64,000 nucleotides of DNA from JBEKOF01 sp049513975 (GCA_049513975.1 JBEKVM010000001.1:62001-126000); one strand, 5' to 3'; numbered from the stretch's first letter, positions 43,699 to 52,395 are shown. Numbers and translations: made by a program. Notes: generated by a model from the sequence alone, not told the origin.

Positions 43699-44624
43699 TT
43701 TTCCAGCGCGTCCCGCAGCGCTTCTTCCAACGGACGAAGCTGGACGCCCGCGGCCAGCACTTTGGAAACGTCCAGCACGCAGTTGGAGCGCGGGGTTTTG
43801 GCCGCCTGCTGGTAAAACTCCTCGTCGCCGGCCCAGAACTCAAACGGCCGGCCCGGTTTGAGAATGCGCCCGATCATGGCCACCACCTGGCGGGTGGAAA
43901 CAAAACCGGGATTGGTCAGGTTGTAAGTCCCGAACGGGGCGCGCTTCTGCCACAAATCCAGGCAGGCCGCCACAAAATCCCCGCGATGCGAGAGCGAATT
44001 AACGTTGTCATATACCTTGGCGTAATTCTGCACCTTGCTCAGGTAATTGCGCGGATGGTCCCGCTCGTCAAAGGGGATGCGCAGCCGCCAGATATAGTGT
44101 GGACCCGCTGGCCCGAGCGCCTCCTCCGCCAGCGCCTTGGTCCCGCTGTAAAAGCTGCACGGCGGCCGGCGAAACGTGAAGTTCGGCTCGTCCTCTTCCG
44201 TAAAGCCGCCAATGGCCCCGGGATCCCGTTTCAGCAACGCCTGCCATTCCGGCCGGGTCAGGTCCTTTTCCACCCGGCCCCCAATTTTGGCCCCGGCATA
44301 AATGCAGCCCGAGGAAACATGGCCGAAGGGCACGCCCTGCGCGGCGCAGGCGTGGGCCACCATCGCGGGAAAGAGCGTGTTCCCCTGCAAGGTGTCCGCC
44401 CGGTTGGTTTCGCAGGCATCCACATTTGGTTTGCCCGTGTAACCGGCGGCGTTGATTAAAAACTCCGGCTGGATCCGGCGCAACAACCCCGTCAACACCT
44501 CAAACCGGGTGTAGTCGGTCCGGCCGCGTGCCGGGGCCTCAAAAGCAATGGCCCGCGCGGCCAGTTCCCGCGCAAAAACCCCGCCGATATAACCGGTCGC
44601 GCCTAATAACACAATCCTGCTCAA
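43677..44624 (-). CDS. RmlD-like NAD(P)-dependent sugar-nucleotide reductase (paralog 1)
   Basis: 315 residues from TTG 44624, which overlaps the rmlA stop as TTGA and has an AAGGAG ribosome site. SDR fold: IVLLGATGYIGG nucleotide loop, INAAGYTG, SSGCIYAG and the Tyr-x3-Lys of FYSGTKALAEE. It resembles RmlD-type 4-ketoreductases but the catalytic region SSGCIYAGAKIGGR is not canonical. In this operon it probably reduces dTDP-4-keto-6-deoxyglucose or a derivative. A paralog with the same motifs lies at 47811-48815. No rmlC epimerase is present. Confidence 0.8.
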   Translation of the reverse strand: MSRIVLLGATGYIGGVFARELAARAIAFEAPARGRTDYTRFEVLTGLLRRIQPEFLINAAGYTGKPNVDACETNRADTLQGNTLFPAMVAHACAAQGVPFGHVSSGCIYAGAKIGGRVEKDLTRPEWQALLKRDPGAIGGFTEEDEPNFTFRRPPCSFYSGTKALAEEALGPAGPHYIWRLRIPFDERDHPRNYLSKVQNYAKVYDNVNSLSHRGDFVAACLDLWQKRAPFGTYNLTNPGFVSTRQVVAMIGRILKPGRPFEFWAGDEEFYQQAAKTPRSNCVLDVSKVLAAGVQLRPLEEALRDALEKWAPAGA

Positions 44625-45490
44625 GGCTCTCCTTCCCCGAGCACCCGGTAAAGATACTCCCGATACTCGCACTGGGGCGTTTGCGCCGCCAGCGCTTCAA
44701 ACTGATCCCGGTTGATGAATCCGCGCCGGAACGCCGCCTCCTCCGGACACCCGATTTTGATGCCCTGTCTCTTCTCGATGGTCTGCACGTAGGCGGAAGC
44801 TTCGTGCAGGCTGCTGCTGGTGCCGGCATCCAGCCAGGCAAAACCACGGCTCAACTGCCGCACCCGCAACTGCCCGCGCCGCAAATACGCCACGTTGACC
44901 TCGGTGATCTCCAGTTCTCCCCGCGCCGACGGACGCAGTTGCCGCGTAATCTCCAGCACCGTGTTGTCGTAAAGATAAAGTCCGGGCACGGCATAGTTGC
45001 TCCGGGGCGACCGGGGTTTTTCCTCGATGGAAATGGCCCGGCCATCCCGGTCAAACTCCACCACCCCATACCGTTCCGGATCGGTCACGCGATATCCGAA
45101 AATGCAGGCCCCGCCCTCAAACTGCTCGAAGGCGGCCCTGAAACTGTCGGCTCCGTAAAAAATGTTGTCGCCCAAAATGAGCGTGACCGGATCGGCGCCG
45201 ATGAACGAGGCGGCGATCAAAAAGGCCTGGGCAATGCCGGCCGGTCTGGGCTGCTCCCGATAATCCATGCTCAACCCCCATTTCCGCCCGTCGCCCAGGA
45301 GTTGCTGGAAACGCGGCAGGTCCTGGGGCGTGGAGATGAGGCAAATCTCGCGCACCCCGTTTTCAATCAAAGTGGTCAGCGGATAATAGACCATCGGTTT
45401 GTCGAAAACCGGCTGCAACTGTTTGCTCGCCACCAGGGTGAGCGGGAACAGGCGCGAACCCGCCCCCCCCGCCAGTATAATTCCTTTCAT
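44621..45490 (-). CDS. rmlA: Glucose-1-phosphate thymidylyltransferase
   Basis: 289 residues from ATG 45490 (MKGIILAGGAGSRLFPLTLV). Makes dTDP-glucose from dTTP and glucose-1-phosphate, the first step of dTDP-deoxysugar synthesis. Motifs: LAGGAGSRLFPLT, the KP of FDKPMVYYPL, LILGDNIFYG and SIEEKPRSPRSNYAVPGLYL. The transposase element ends only 5 bp upstream of the ATG, so the native promoter and ribosome site have been displaced; a GTG at 45505 inside the repeat could serve instead. Confidence 0.97.
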   Translation of the reverse strand: MKGIILAGGAGSRLFPLTLVASKQLQPVFDKPMVYYPLTTLIENGVREICLISTPQDLPRFQQLLGDGRKWGLSMDYREQPRPAGIAQAFLIAASFIGADPVTLILGDNIFYGADSFRAAFEQFEGGACIFGYRVTDPERYGVVEFDRDGRAISIEEKPRSPRSNYAVPGLYLYDNTVLEITRQLRPSARGELEITEVNVAYLRRGQLRVRQLSRGFAWLDAGTSSSLHEASAYVQTIEKRQGIKIGCPEEAAFRRGFINRDQFEALAAQTPQCEYREYLYRVLGEGEP

Positions 45491-45495
45491 GAAAT

Positions 45496-45524
45496 TTGGG
45501 GTCACATCTAAACATTCTACATTT
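45496..45524. repeat. Left inverted repeat of the RAYT element
   Basis: 29 bp, exact reverse complement of 46600-46628. It contains the transposase stop codon and ends 5 bp before the rmlA ATG. Confidence 0.92.
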
Positions 45525-46560
45525 TAAGTTCTTTTCGGCAGCGATGGAGCGCGGCCGACAGCGCCGAATCCTTTTCCGCACGCCGTTCCAAACGCTTCAC
45601 CGCCGCGCTGACACTCATGTAGTCCATCCCGCCCGCCGCATCCCCAAGCTCTTTCAGCTTGATGCCGAAGCCCTTCCTCCCTAAATACAGGGCCAGATCT
45701 CTCCCCCAGTCCCCATAACGATCCCGAAATCTATCCCACTGCTCCCCTTTTACCTTCTCGACCACCGCGATGATTTCCGAAATCTTCGGCGTTCCCCGCA
45801 GTTCCCGCCATCTGGACTGCTCCCGCCTGTCGCCTTCGAGCGCTGCTCCGACTTGCCTCACAAAATCCACGGCGCCCAGCACCGTTTGCGCTGTCAGCTT
45901 CTCCCATGGACTTTCTGCCAACCCCTGCCGGATTGCTGATTCGACATACTCCCGATACGCCTCCCGCGCGCCTGGTCCATTGCGCCCGCCGCCTAATTCC
46001 AGAATCCGGTCCCGTCTCAGCCAGGCCGGCGCCTTCGCCAGACCCAAGTAGGCCCGATAGGAACTCCAGGGGTAACGCCGCAATTCCGCCGTGCGCGCCT
46101 TTACCCGCACCTCCTCCGGTTGGCCGCCAACTCCCGCGCGATCCCGCCGCCGCGCTGTCTTGTCCAGCCCCTGCCGCCCGATGCGCACCGGATTAAGATG
46201 AACATACCGGCTCAGTTCCAGCCCCCACGCCAGCGGATCGGCGATGATCGCCTTGTAACGGCCTTGGAAAAGATGGCCGCTCCGCCCGTGGCGCCGGTTG
46301 AACCACACACTATAGCTCACATTCAACCACTGCATGCCTCGCCCTAAATTCGGTTCCGGCGTCTCCACCAGCAGATGGAAATGGTTCTCCATCAGGACGT
46401 AGGCATGGAGCTTCCATCCAAAAACCTCCACCGCCTCGCCCAGCAATTGGCGAAAATGCCGCCGGTCGCGGTCGTCGCGGTAAATCGGGCGCCGCTCGTT
46501 GCCGCGGGCGGTCACATGATACCAAGCTCCCGGCCGTTCGAGGCGGATGGGTCTGGCCAT
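45517..46560 (-). CDS. REP-associated tyrosine transposase (Y1_Tnp)
   Basis: 347 residues. The opening MARPIRLERPGAWYHVTARG, the Arg-rich YRDDRDRRHF, and the HUH pair in MENHFHLLVE (residues about 57-66) define the Y1 transposase domain of the RAYT family; the catalytic Tyr is probably in the helix around SRYVHLNPVR. The C-terminal third (RYGDWGRDLALYLGRKGFGI KL) is a chromosomal-replication-like HTH found in longer RAYTs. The enzyme nicks single-stranded hairpin ends to move or spread REP elements. The reading frame is intact. Confidence 0.92.
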   Translation of the reverse strand: MARPIRLERPGAWYHVTARGNERRPIYRDDRDRRHFRQLLGEAVEVFGWKLHAYVLMENHFHLLVETPEPNLGRGMQWLNVSYSVWFNRRHGRSGHLFQGRYKAIIADPLAWGLELSRYVHLNPVRIGRQGLDKTARRRDRAGVGGQPEEVRVKARTAELRRYPWSSYRAYLGLAKAPAWLRRDRILELGGGRNGPGAREAYREYVESAIRQGLAESPWEKLTAQTVLGAVDFVRQVGAALEGDRREQSRWRELRGTPKISEIIAVVEKVKGEQWDRFRDRYGDWGRDLALYLGRKGFGIKLKELGDAAGGMDYMSVSAAVKRLERRAEKDSALSAALHRCRKELKM

Positions 46561-46599
46561 GCAAGCCTTTTACTACTTCCAGCCCAACCCAGGCAACAC

Positions 46600-46628
46600 A
46601 AATGTAGAATGTTTAGATGTGACCCCAA
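46600..46628. repeat. Right inverted repeat of the RAYT element
   Basis: 29 bp, exact reverse complement of 45496-45524. It lies 39 bp upstream of the transposase start, so it may overlap its promoter. Confidence 0.92.
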
Positions 46629-46648
46629 TGGCTCATGCTGGTCCGTCT

Positions 46649-47719
46649 TCACGAGCCGGTCGCGCAACGCCTGCGGCGTGCCTGCACGGCGGCGGCGAGT
46701 TGCGCCAGGATGGGGATGGTTTCCTCCCAGCCAAGGCAGGCGTCGGTGATGCTGCGGCCATAAACCAGCGGCACGGCATGGTAATCCTGCGCCCCGGCGA
46801 CAAGGTGGCTTTCCATCATCACGGCACAGATCGCGCGTTCGCCGGCGGCGATCTGCGCGGCGAGGTCGGCGGCAACGCGGGACTGACGCGCCGGGTCCTT
46901 GCCGCTGTTGGCGTGGCTGCAGTCAACCATCAGATACGGCGGGAGCTGGTTTTTCGCGAGCAGCACGACCGCCGCCCGGATGCCGGCGGAGGCGCAGTTG
47001 GGGCCGTTATCGCCCCCGCGAAGGACCAGGTGGGTGTGTTCGTTGCCCGTCGTGCCCAGGATGGCCGCAGCGCCTTCGCGGGTGAGCGAGGGAAACCAGT
47101 GGGGGTGACGCGCCGAGCGGATCGCATCAATGGCAACCTGGATGTTGCCATCGGTCCGGTTTTTGAAACCAACCGGCATCGAAAGGCCGGAGGCCAGCTC
47201 GCGATGAATCTGGCTTTCGACCGTGCGCGCGCCAATGGCGCCCCACGAAACCAGGTCGGCGTAGTATTGACCGAGCGTCGTGTCGAGAAACTCGGTCGCG
47301 ACGGGCAGCCCGCAGGCGGATACGCCGGCGAGCAGGCCGCGCGCCAGGCGCAGGCCCTTGTTGATCTCGAAGGTTTCGTCGCGGTCGGGGTCGTTGATAA
47401 GCCCTTTCCAGCCGACGACGGTGCGCGGTTTTTCGAAATACACGCGCATGACCAGCAGGAGATCGGAGGCGTAGCCAGCGGCCACCGCGGCGAGACGGCG
47501 GGCGTAGTCCAGAGCCGCGGCAGGGTCGTGGATGGAGCATGGGCCCACGACGACGAGCAGGCGGTCATCGGCGCCGGTGATGATGGCGGCCACTTCACGA
47601 CGGCTGCGGGCCACCAGCGCGGCGCGGACATCGTCCAGGGGGATTTCCTCCTCCAGGACGGCGGGCGCGATGAGAGGCTTGATGGCGCGAATGCGCAGGT
47701 CGGCGGTCGGCGAGTGCAT
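46649..47719 (-). CDS. 3-deoxy-7-phosphoheptulonate synthase (type I DAHP synthase)
   Basis: 356 residues. Condenses phosphoenolpyruvate and erythrose-4-phosphate, the first step of the shikimate pathway. Type I (AroF/G/H) motifs: LLVVVGPCSIHDPAAALDYA, MRVYFEKPRTVVGWKGLIND, ATEFLDTTLGQYYADLVSWG, GARTVESQIHRELASGLSMP VGFKN and the metal-binding MVDCSHANSGKDP. The full length and all motifs are present. Its place inside a polysaccharide locus is probably incidental. Which aromatic amino acid inhibits it cannot be told. Confidence 0.96.
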   Translation of the reverse strand: MHSPTADLRIRAIKPLIAPAVLEEEIPLDDVRAALVARSRREVAAIITGADDRLLVVVGPCSIHDPAAALDYARRLAAVAAGYASDLLLVMRVYFEKPRTVVGWKGLINDPDRDETFEINKGLRLARGLLAGVSACGLPVATEFLDTTLGQYYADLVSWGAIGARTVESQIHRELASGLSMPVGFKNRTDGNIQVAIDAIRSARHPHWFPSLTREGAAAILGTTGNEHTHLVLRGGDNGPNCASAGIRAAVVLLAKNQLPPYLMVDCSHANSGKDPARQSRVAADLAAQIAAGERAICAVMMESHLVAGAQDYHAVPLVYGRSITDACLGWEETIPILAQLAAAVQARRRRCATGS

Positions 47720-47772
47720 GAATAAGCAACGATGCTCCGGGGCATGAGAAAGGAAAAGGGCTCAGTCCGAAA

Positions 47773-47806
47773 GGGGTCAGTCCTGGGAAAATGACATTGT
47801 CAGGTC
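47773..47806. repeat. Solitary REP-like repeat
   Basis: GGGGTCAGTCCTGGGAAAAT followed by TGACATTGTCA-type palindrome (TGACA-T-TGTCA at 47792-47802). Starts GGGGTCA like the ends of the RAYT element. A partial relative (GGAGAAATGACATTGTGACG) lies at 17007-17026. It occupies most of the 91-bp gap between two genes. Confidence 0.55.
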
Positions 47807-47810
47807 AAGA

Positions 47811-48815
47811 TCAAGGGCGCTCGGGGGGAGGGGGCGAAGGAGGAGCGACCGGCGCTTGCAGGGCGCGCGCCGCCAGGCGCACTTTGTGCAGGCAATCCTG
47901 CCAGGCCTCCTCCAGGCTCCGCATCTTGACCCCGGTGGCCAGCAGCTTGGAAACGTCCAAAATACAATGAGATTGCGGCGCTTTGCCGCCCGCCCGCGCT
48001 ATATTTTCCTCGTCCGTCCGGAAATCCAGCGGGCGCGGCAATTTTCCGACCCGGTGCATCAACTCGGCCAGATGCAAGGTGGTGGCCGCGCCGGGATTGG
48101 TCACGTTGTAAATGCCAAACGGCGCGCCGATTTTCCACAGGTCAAGACAGGCGCGCACACAATCCTCCGTGTGGGACAGGGAATCAATCGTGTCGCCAGG
48201 ATGGGCCTGGCGTTGAAACTGCCAGAGGAAACTGCGCGGATCCTCCCGCTCGCTGAAGGCCAGCCTGGGCCGCCAGATATAACTCCGCCCAATGTCCCGG
48301 ATCGCCTCCTCCGCCAGCGCCTTGGTGCCGCTGTAAAAAGTGCAGGGCGGGCTGCGAAAGGAAAAATTCGGCTCGTCCAGTTCGTTAAACCCGGAGATTA
48401 CTTGCGGCTGCTTCTCAAATATCTCCCGCACGCCGGGCCGGCTCAGGTCTCTCTCCACCCGCGTCTGGCCTTCCTCCATGATTTTCGCCCCGGTGTAAAT
48501 GGAACCGGACGACAGATGGCCCCAGGGCGTCTTGGTCATCAGGCAGACCCGCGCGATCATTTGCGGGAGCAGGGCGTTGGCCAGCATGGCCTGTTCCCGC
48601 GCCGCCGCCAACCCATCTTCCTCCGGCCGGTGGCAATAACCGGCGGCGTTGATGAGAAACTGCGGCCTCATCGTGCGCAGGTAATCAAACAGGTAGTCGA
48701 AACGGGTGTAATCGAACGCCTTGCGGGTCAGCGGGATAAAGGACTGGCCCCGCCGCCGCAATTCGGCGGCGAAAGCCCGGCCAAAATAGCCGCTGGAGCC
48801 GAGCAGGACGATCAT
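47811..48815 (-). CDS. RmlD-like sugar-nucleotide reductase (paralog 2)
   Basis: 334 residues from ATG 48815 (MIVLLGSSGYFGRAFAAELR). Same architecture as the gene at 43677-44624: INAAGYCHRPEED, SSGSIYTGAKIMEEG, RSPPCTFYSGTKALAEEA (Tyr-x3-Lys), SLSHTEDCVRACLDLW and YNVTNPGAATT. The two paralogs are clearly related but diverged. The C-terminus has a Pro-rich extension (APVAPPSPPPPERP). Probably a ketoreductase for a nucleotide sugar of the exopolysaccharide. Upstream neighbour is a UDP-sugar dehydrogenase, 23 bp away. Confidence 0.8.
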   Translation of the reverse strand: MIVLLGSSGYFGRAFAAELRRRGQSFIPLTRKAFDYTRFDYLFDYLRTMRPQFLINAAGYCHRPEEDGLAAAREQAMLANALLPQMIARVCLMTKTPWGHLSSGSIYTGAKIMEEGQTRVERDLSRPGVREIFEKQPQVISGFNELDEPNFSFRSPPCTFYSGTKALAEEAIRDIGRSYIWRPRLAFSEREDPRSFLWQFQRQAHPGDTIDSLSHTEDCVRACLDLWKIGAPFGIYNVTNPGAATTLHLAELMHRVGKLPRPLDFRTDEENIARAGGKAPQSHCILDVSKLLATGVKMRSLEEAWQDCLHKVRLAARALQAPVAPPSPPPPERP

Positions 48816-48838
48816 TGTTTTTCCTTTGTTCTCCGCAC

Positions 48839-50125
48839 TCAGGCCTTCCAAACCTGGCCCGGCTTGGTCCGCACGCCGGCCATGGCGTTGCGGCTGTCCA
48901 CAATGCAACCGGCCCACTGGGCCAGTTGCCCGTAGTCCACCGAAGTATGCTTGGTGGCGATGAGCACCAGGTCGAAACTGGTGATCGTTTTCGCGTTCCA
49001 TGGCACCGATTTGGCGTTGGCCCAGTGCGCGTGTTCGCGCGTGGCCTGGACCACGGGAACATACGGGTCATAATACGACACCGCCGCGCCGCGCTCTTGC
49101 AACAGCGTCATCAAGACAAAACTGGGCGATTCCCGGTAATCATCCACGTCCGCCTTGTAAGCCAGGCCGAGCACCAGGACCTTGGAGCCTTTCAGGGCCT
49201 TTTTCCGCGCGTTGAGGGCGGAAATCGCCTGTTGAACCACGTAGGCGGGCATGGCCGTGTTGATCTCGCCGGCCAGTTCGATGAAACGGGTGTGTTCCCC
49301 GTACTCGCGCGCCTTCCATGTCAAGTAAAACGGGTCAATGGGGATGCAGTGGCCGCCCAGGCCCGGCCCGGGATAAAAGGCCATGAAACCAAACGGTTTG
49401 GTCTTGGCGGCGTTGATCACCTCCCAAACGTCAATGCCCATGGCCGTGTAAACGATCTTCAGTTCGTTGACCAGCGCGATATTGACGCTCCGGAATATAT
49501 TCTCCGTCAGCTTGGCCGCTTCGGCCGCGCGGCAGGAGGAGACCGGCACCAGCGTTTTGATGGCCACGCCATAAACCGCCTTGGCCCGTTCCAGGCAGGC
49601 GGGCGTGTAGCCGCCGATCACCTTGGGAATCAGCGCCACTTTGCTGTCCGGGTTGCCCGGATCCTCTCTTTCCGGCGAGAACGCCAGATGGAAGTCCGTC
49701 CCCGCCTTCAGGCCCGAACCGCTTTCCAGCACCGCCCGCAGGTCCTCGTCGGTCGTGCCGGGATAGGTGGTGGATTCCAGCACCACCAGGATGCCCTTCC
49801 TCAGATGGGGCGCGATGCTGCGCCCGGTGTTGAGGATGAAGCTGATGTCCGGCTCGCGGTTTTTGTTCAGCGGCGTCGGCACGCAGATAATCACCGCATC
49901 CATCTTCTTGACTTGCCGGAAGTCGCTCGAGGCGGAAAAGTTCCCGGACTGGACCAGTTCGGCGATGGCGGCCGATGCAATGTGTTTGATATAGCTGCGT
50001 CCCCGGGTGATGGCCTCGACCTTGGCCCGGTCCACGTCCAGCCCCAGCACGCTCGCGCCGGAGCGGGCGAATTGGAGTGACAATGGCAGGCCGACGTAGC
50101 CTAAACCGACGATGGCAATTTTCAT
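48839..50125 (-). CDS. UDP-N-acetyl-hexosamine / nucleotide-sugar dehydrogenase (WbpA/WecC-type)
   Basis: 428 residues. Oxidises a UDP-sugar to its uronic acid in two NAD-dependent steps. Motifs: MKIAIVGLGYVGLPLSLQFA (NAD loop), VPTPLNKNREPD (typical of UDP-HexNAc dehydrogenases), ESTTYPGTTDE and the catalytic Cys in PGLGGHCIPIDP, then the C-terminal GLAYKADVDDYRESPS. Distinct from the UDP-glucose dehydrogenase next door. Likely supplies a HexNAc-uronic acid precursor for the exopolysaccharide, together with the epimerase at 52412. Confidence 0.93.
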   Translation of the reverse strand: MKIAIVGLGYVGLPLSLQFARSGASVLGLDVDRAKVEAITRGRSYIKHIASAAIAELVQSGNFSASSDFRQVKKMDAVIICVPTPLNKNREPDISFILNTGRSIAPHLRKGILVVLESTTYPGTTDEDLRAVLESGSGLKAGTDFHLAFSPEREDPGNPDSKVALIPKVIGGYTPACLERAKAVYGVAIKTLVPVSSCRAAEAAKLTENIFRSVNIALVNELKIVYTAMGIDVWEVINAAKTKPFGFMAFYPGPGLGGHCIPIDPFYLTWKAREYGEHTRFIELAGEINTAMPAYVVQQAISALNARKKALKGSKVLVLGLAYKADVDDYRESPSFVLMTLLQERGAAVSYYDPYVPVVQATREHAHWANAKSVPWNAKTITSFDLVLIATKHTSVDYGQLAQWAGCIVDSRNAMAGVRTKPGQVWKA

Positions 50126-50227
50126 AATCTTGTACTTTTTGGTTTCTATCGGGTTCGGAAATAAGGAAATTCAAAATCAACGCAATAACCAGCCAAAAGA
50201 GGCGCCGCCAAATGAAGTGACGGCCTC

Positions 50228-51517
50228 TTAACGTCCGATGCTCTTGTAAAGAAAGCCCAGCCGCTCCATTTCCGCGGGGTCGAAAAGGTTGCGGCCGTCG
50301 AAAATAATGGGATGGCTCAGGCCGCGGCGGACCCGCTCCAGATCCAGCCGCTTGAACTCCGGCCATTCCGTCGCGATGATCAGCGCGTCGCATCCTTCCG
50401 CCACCTCGTTCATATCGGCGACATAAGTCACCTCCTTGAGGATCGCCCCCGCCTTTTCCATGGCCTGGGGGTCATGGACGCGCAACCGCGCGCCCGCCGC
50501 TTGCAGGCGCTGGCAAAGCTCGATGGCCGGCGAGTTGCGAACGTCGTCGGTGTTTTGTTTAAAGGCCAGGCCCAAAACACCCAGGCTCTTGCCCTTGACG
50601 ATCCAGAGCGTGTCGCTGATTTTCTTGACGAAGCGGTCCATTTGCGCGCTGTTGATGCGCTGGACTTCCTTCAGCAACCCGAAATTGTAGCCCAGCGTCT
50701 CCGCGATGTGGATGAAGGCGCTCAGGTCCTTGGGAAAACAACTGCCCCCAAATCCAAGCGAGGCCTCCAGGAACTTGCCGCCGATGCGCGAGTCCATCCC
50801 CATGCCCCGGGCCACTTCCTGCACGTTGCCGCCGGAGGCTTCGCAGAGCACGGAGATGGCGTTGATATAAGAAATTTTCAGGGCCAGGAAGGAGTTGGCC
50901 GCGTGCTTGATCAGTTCGGCCGAGTTAATGTCCGTGATGATGACGGGCGCTTGATAGGGCGCGTAAATCTCCTGCATGGCGGCGACGGGCCGCTGCGAGG
51001 AGACGCCCACCACCACACGGTCCGGCTTCATGAAGTCTTCGACGGCAAATCCCTCGCGCAAGAACTCGGGATTGCTGACGACATCGAACTCCAACTGCGG
51101 TTTGCCATAGCGCTTGATCGTTTCCGCCACTTTTTCCCCTGTCTTCACCGGCACCGTGCTCTTGTCCACCACGATGCGGTAACCGGTCATCCCCGCCGCG
51201 ATGTCGCGGGAGACCGATTCGATGTAACTCAAGTCCACCGAGCCATCCGGCAGGGCGGGAGTGGGCACGGCGATGAAAATGACCTCCGACCGCTCCACCC
51301 CTTCCTGGGTGCTGCTGGTGAAGGCCAGCCGCCCGGCCGCGACATTCTTTTGCACCAGCCCGGCCAGGCCGGGTTCATAAATGGGCATCCCCCCCTCCTG
51401 CAGCACCTTGACCTTATTGACATCACTGTCCACACAGGTCACTTCATGTCCGCCCTCGGCGAAACAAGTGCCTGTCACCAACCCCACGTAACCCGTGCCG
51501 ATGATCGTTATTTTCAT
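50228..51517 (-). CDS. ugd: UDP-glucose 6-dehydrogenase
   Basis: 429 residues. Converts UDP-glucose to UDP-glucuronate. MKITIIGTGYVGLVTGTCFA, VPTPALPDGSVDLSY, DKSTVPVKTGEK, SNPEFLREGFAVEDFMKPDR and the catalytic Cys in ASLGFGGSCFPKDLSAF are all Ugd signatures; the C-terminal GLAFKQNTDDVRNSPAIELC completes it. In the run of exopolysaccharide precursor genes on the minus strand. Confidence 0.97.
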   Translation of the reverse strand: MKITIIGTGYVGLVTGTCFAEGGHEVTCVDSDVNKVKVLQEGGMPIYEPGLAGLVQKNVAAGRLAFTSSTQEGVERSEVIFIAVPTPALPDGSVDLSYIESVSRDIAAGMTGYRIVVDKSTVPVKTGEKVAETIKRYGKPQLEFDVVSNPEFLREGFAVEDFMKPDRVVVGVSSQRPVAAMQEIYAPYQAPVIITDINSAELIKHAANSFLALKISYINAISVLCEASGGNVQEVARGMGMDSRIGGKFLEASLGFGGSCFPKDLSAFIHIAETLGYNFGLLKEVQRINSAQMDRFVKKISDTLWIVKGKSLGVLGLAFKQNTDDVRNSPAIELCQRLQAAGARLRVHDPQAMEKAGAILKEVTYVADMNEVAEGCDALIIATEWPEFKRLDLERVRRGLSHPIIFDGRNLFDPAEMERLGFLYKSIGR

Positions 51518-51546
51518 CTTTGCCGTTTTATTCGGCCGCTTTCATT

Positions 51547-52395
51547 TCATGGGATGGCGCTGGCAGCGGCCTCCTGGCGGCGGCCAACGGCCCCGCCTCC
51601 GTCCGGCAGCAGCGCGGGCCAATCGAGCCGGGCATCGCCGATGGTTATGATCGCCGGATTCCCGAGGCCCGGTTTGCCATAGCGCAGCGGGCGGCCATCC
51701 AAAGAGCAGACCGCGCCGCCGGCGGTTTCCACGACACATTGCGCCGCCGCCGTGTCCCATTCCATGGTCGGCAGGTCGCGCAAATAGATATCCGCCCGGC
51801 CCTCCGCCACGAGACAAAACTTGAGGGAGCTGCCCATGCTTTGCAGGGCCGGCCGGGGCAAACGGGAGAGCAGGGCGGCCACCATCGGCCCGGCGTGGTC
51901 CTTGCTGGCCACCACCGTCAAGCCGGAAAAATCGGCGCGCCGGGTGGCGATGGGGACCGGGGCCTGGGCGGATTGCTGCCGCCAGGCGCCGCCATTTCTC
52001 GCGGCAAAGTAGGTTAAGTCCAGCGCCGGCGCATGCACCACCCCCAGGACGGGCCGGCCGCCTTCGATCAGCGCAATATTCACCGTGAATTCGCCGGTGC
52101 CTTTCACGAATTCCTTGGTTCCGTCCAACGGGTCCACCAGCCAGAAGCGGCCCTGGCCCTCCCCCGCGCGGCGGCGCGACTCTGGCGACTCTTCCGAAAT
52201 CACCGGAACGCCGGCGATCAGGCCGGGCAAATGCCGGACCAAAAAATCGTGCGAAGCGGAATCCGCCCCGGTCAAGGGCGAAGAGTCGCTCTTGAGCGTG
52301 ACCGCCGCGTCGCGCCGGTAAAAACCCATGATCGCCGCGCCGGCCTCCAGGGCCAGCCCGCGGCATTGGGCTAAAAGTGAATCAAGCGGCTTCAT
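51547..52395 (-). CDS. cysQ: 3'(2'),5'-bisphosphate nucleotidase, CysQ/inositol-phosphatase family
   Basis: 282 residues from ATG 52395. Metal-binding motifs of the family: GVPVISEESPE and FWLVDPLDGTKEFVKGTGEF, then TMEWDTAAAQCVVETAGGAV. CysQ removes the 3' phosphate from PAP, the by-product of sulfotransferases and sulfate reduction, so it could support a sulfated polysaccharide; no sulfotransferase is seen in this window. It lies 29 bp upstream of ugd in the transcript direction. Confidence 0.9.
   Translation of the reverse strand: MKPLDSLLAQCRGLALEAGAAIMGFYRRDAAVTLKSDSSPLTGADSASHDFLVRHLPGLIAGVPVISEESPESRRRAGEGQGRFWLVDPLDGTKEFVKGTGEFTVNIALIEGGRPVLGVVHAPALDLTYFAARNGGAWRQQSAQAPVPIATRRADFSGLTVVASKDHAGPMVAALLSRLPRPALQSMGSSLKFCLVAEGRADIYLRDLPTMEWDTAAAQCVVETAGGAVCSLDGRPLRYGKPGLGNPAIITIGDARLDWPALLPDGGGAVGRRQEAAASAIP

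Larger units (their letters stand above)
45496..46628. mobile_element. RAYT-type transposase element with 29-bp inverted repeats
   Basis: 1133-bp unit: one transposase gene between perfect 29-bp inverted repeats at 45496-45524 and 46600-46628. Each end contains GGGGTCACATCTAAAC and, read inward, the tetranucleotide GTAG, as recognised by REP-associated tyrosine transposases. No target duplication is evident. It separates DAHP synthase from rmlA. Confidence 0.88.

Noticed and set aside
48815..51682. Long plus-strand frames opposite the two UDP-sugar dehydrogenases
   Set aside because: His/Arg-rich shadows of conserved enzymes.
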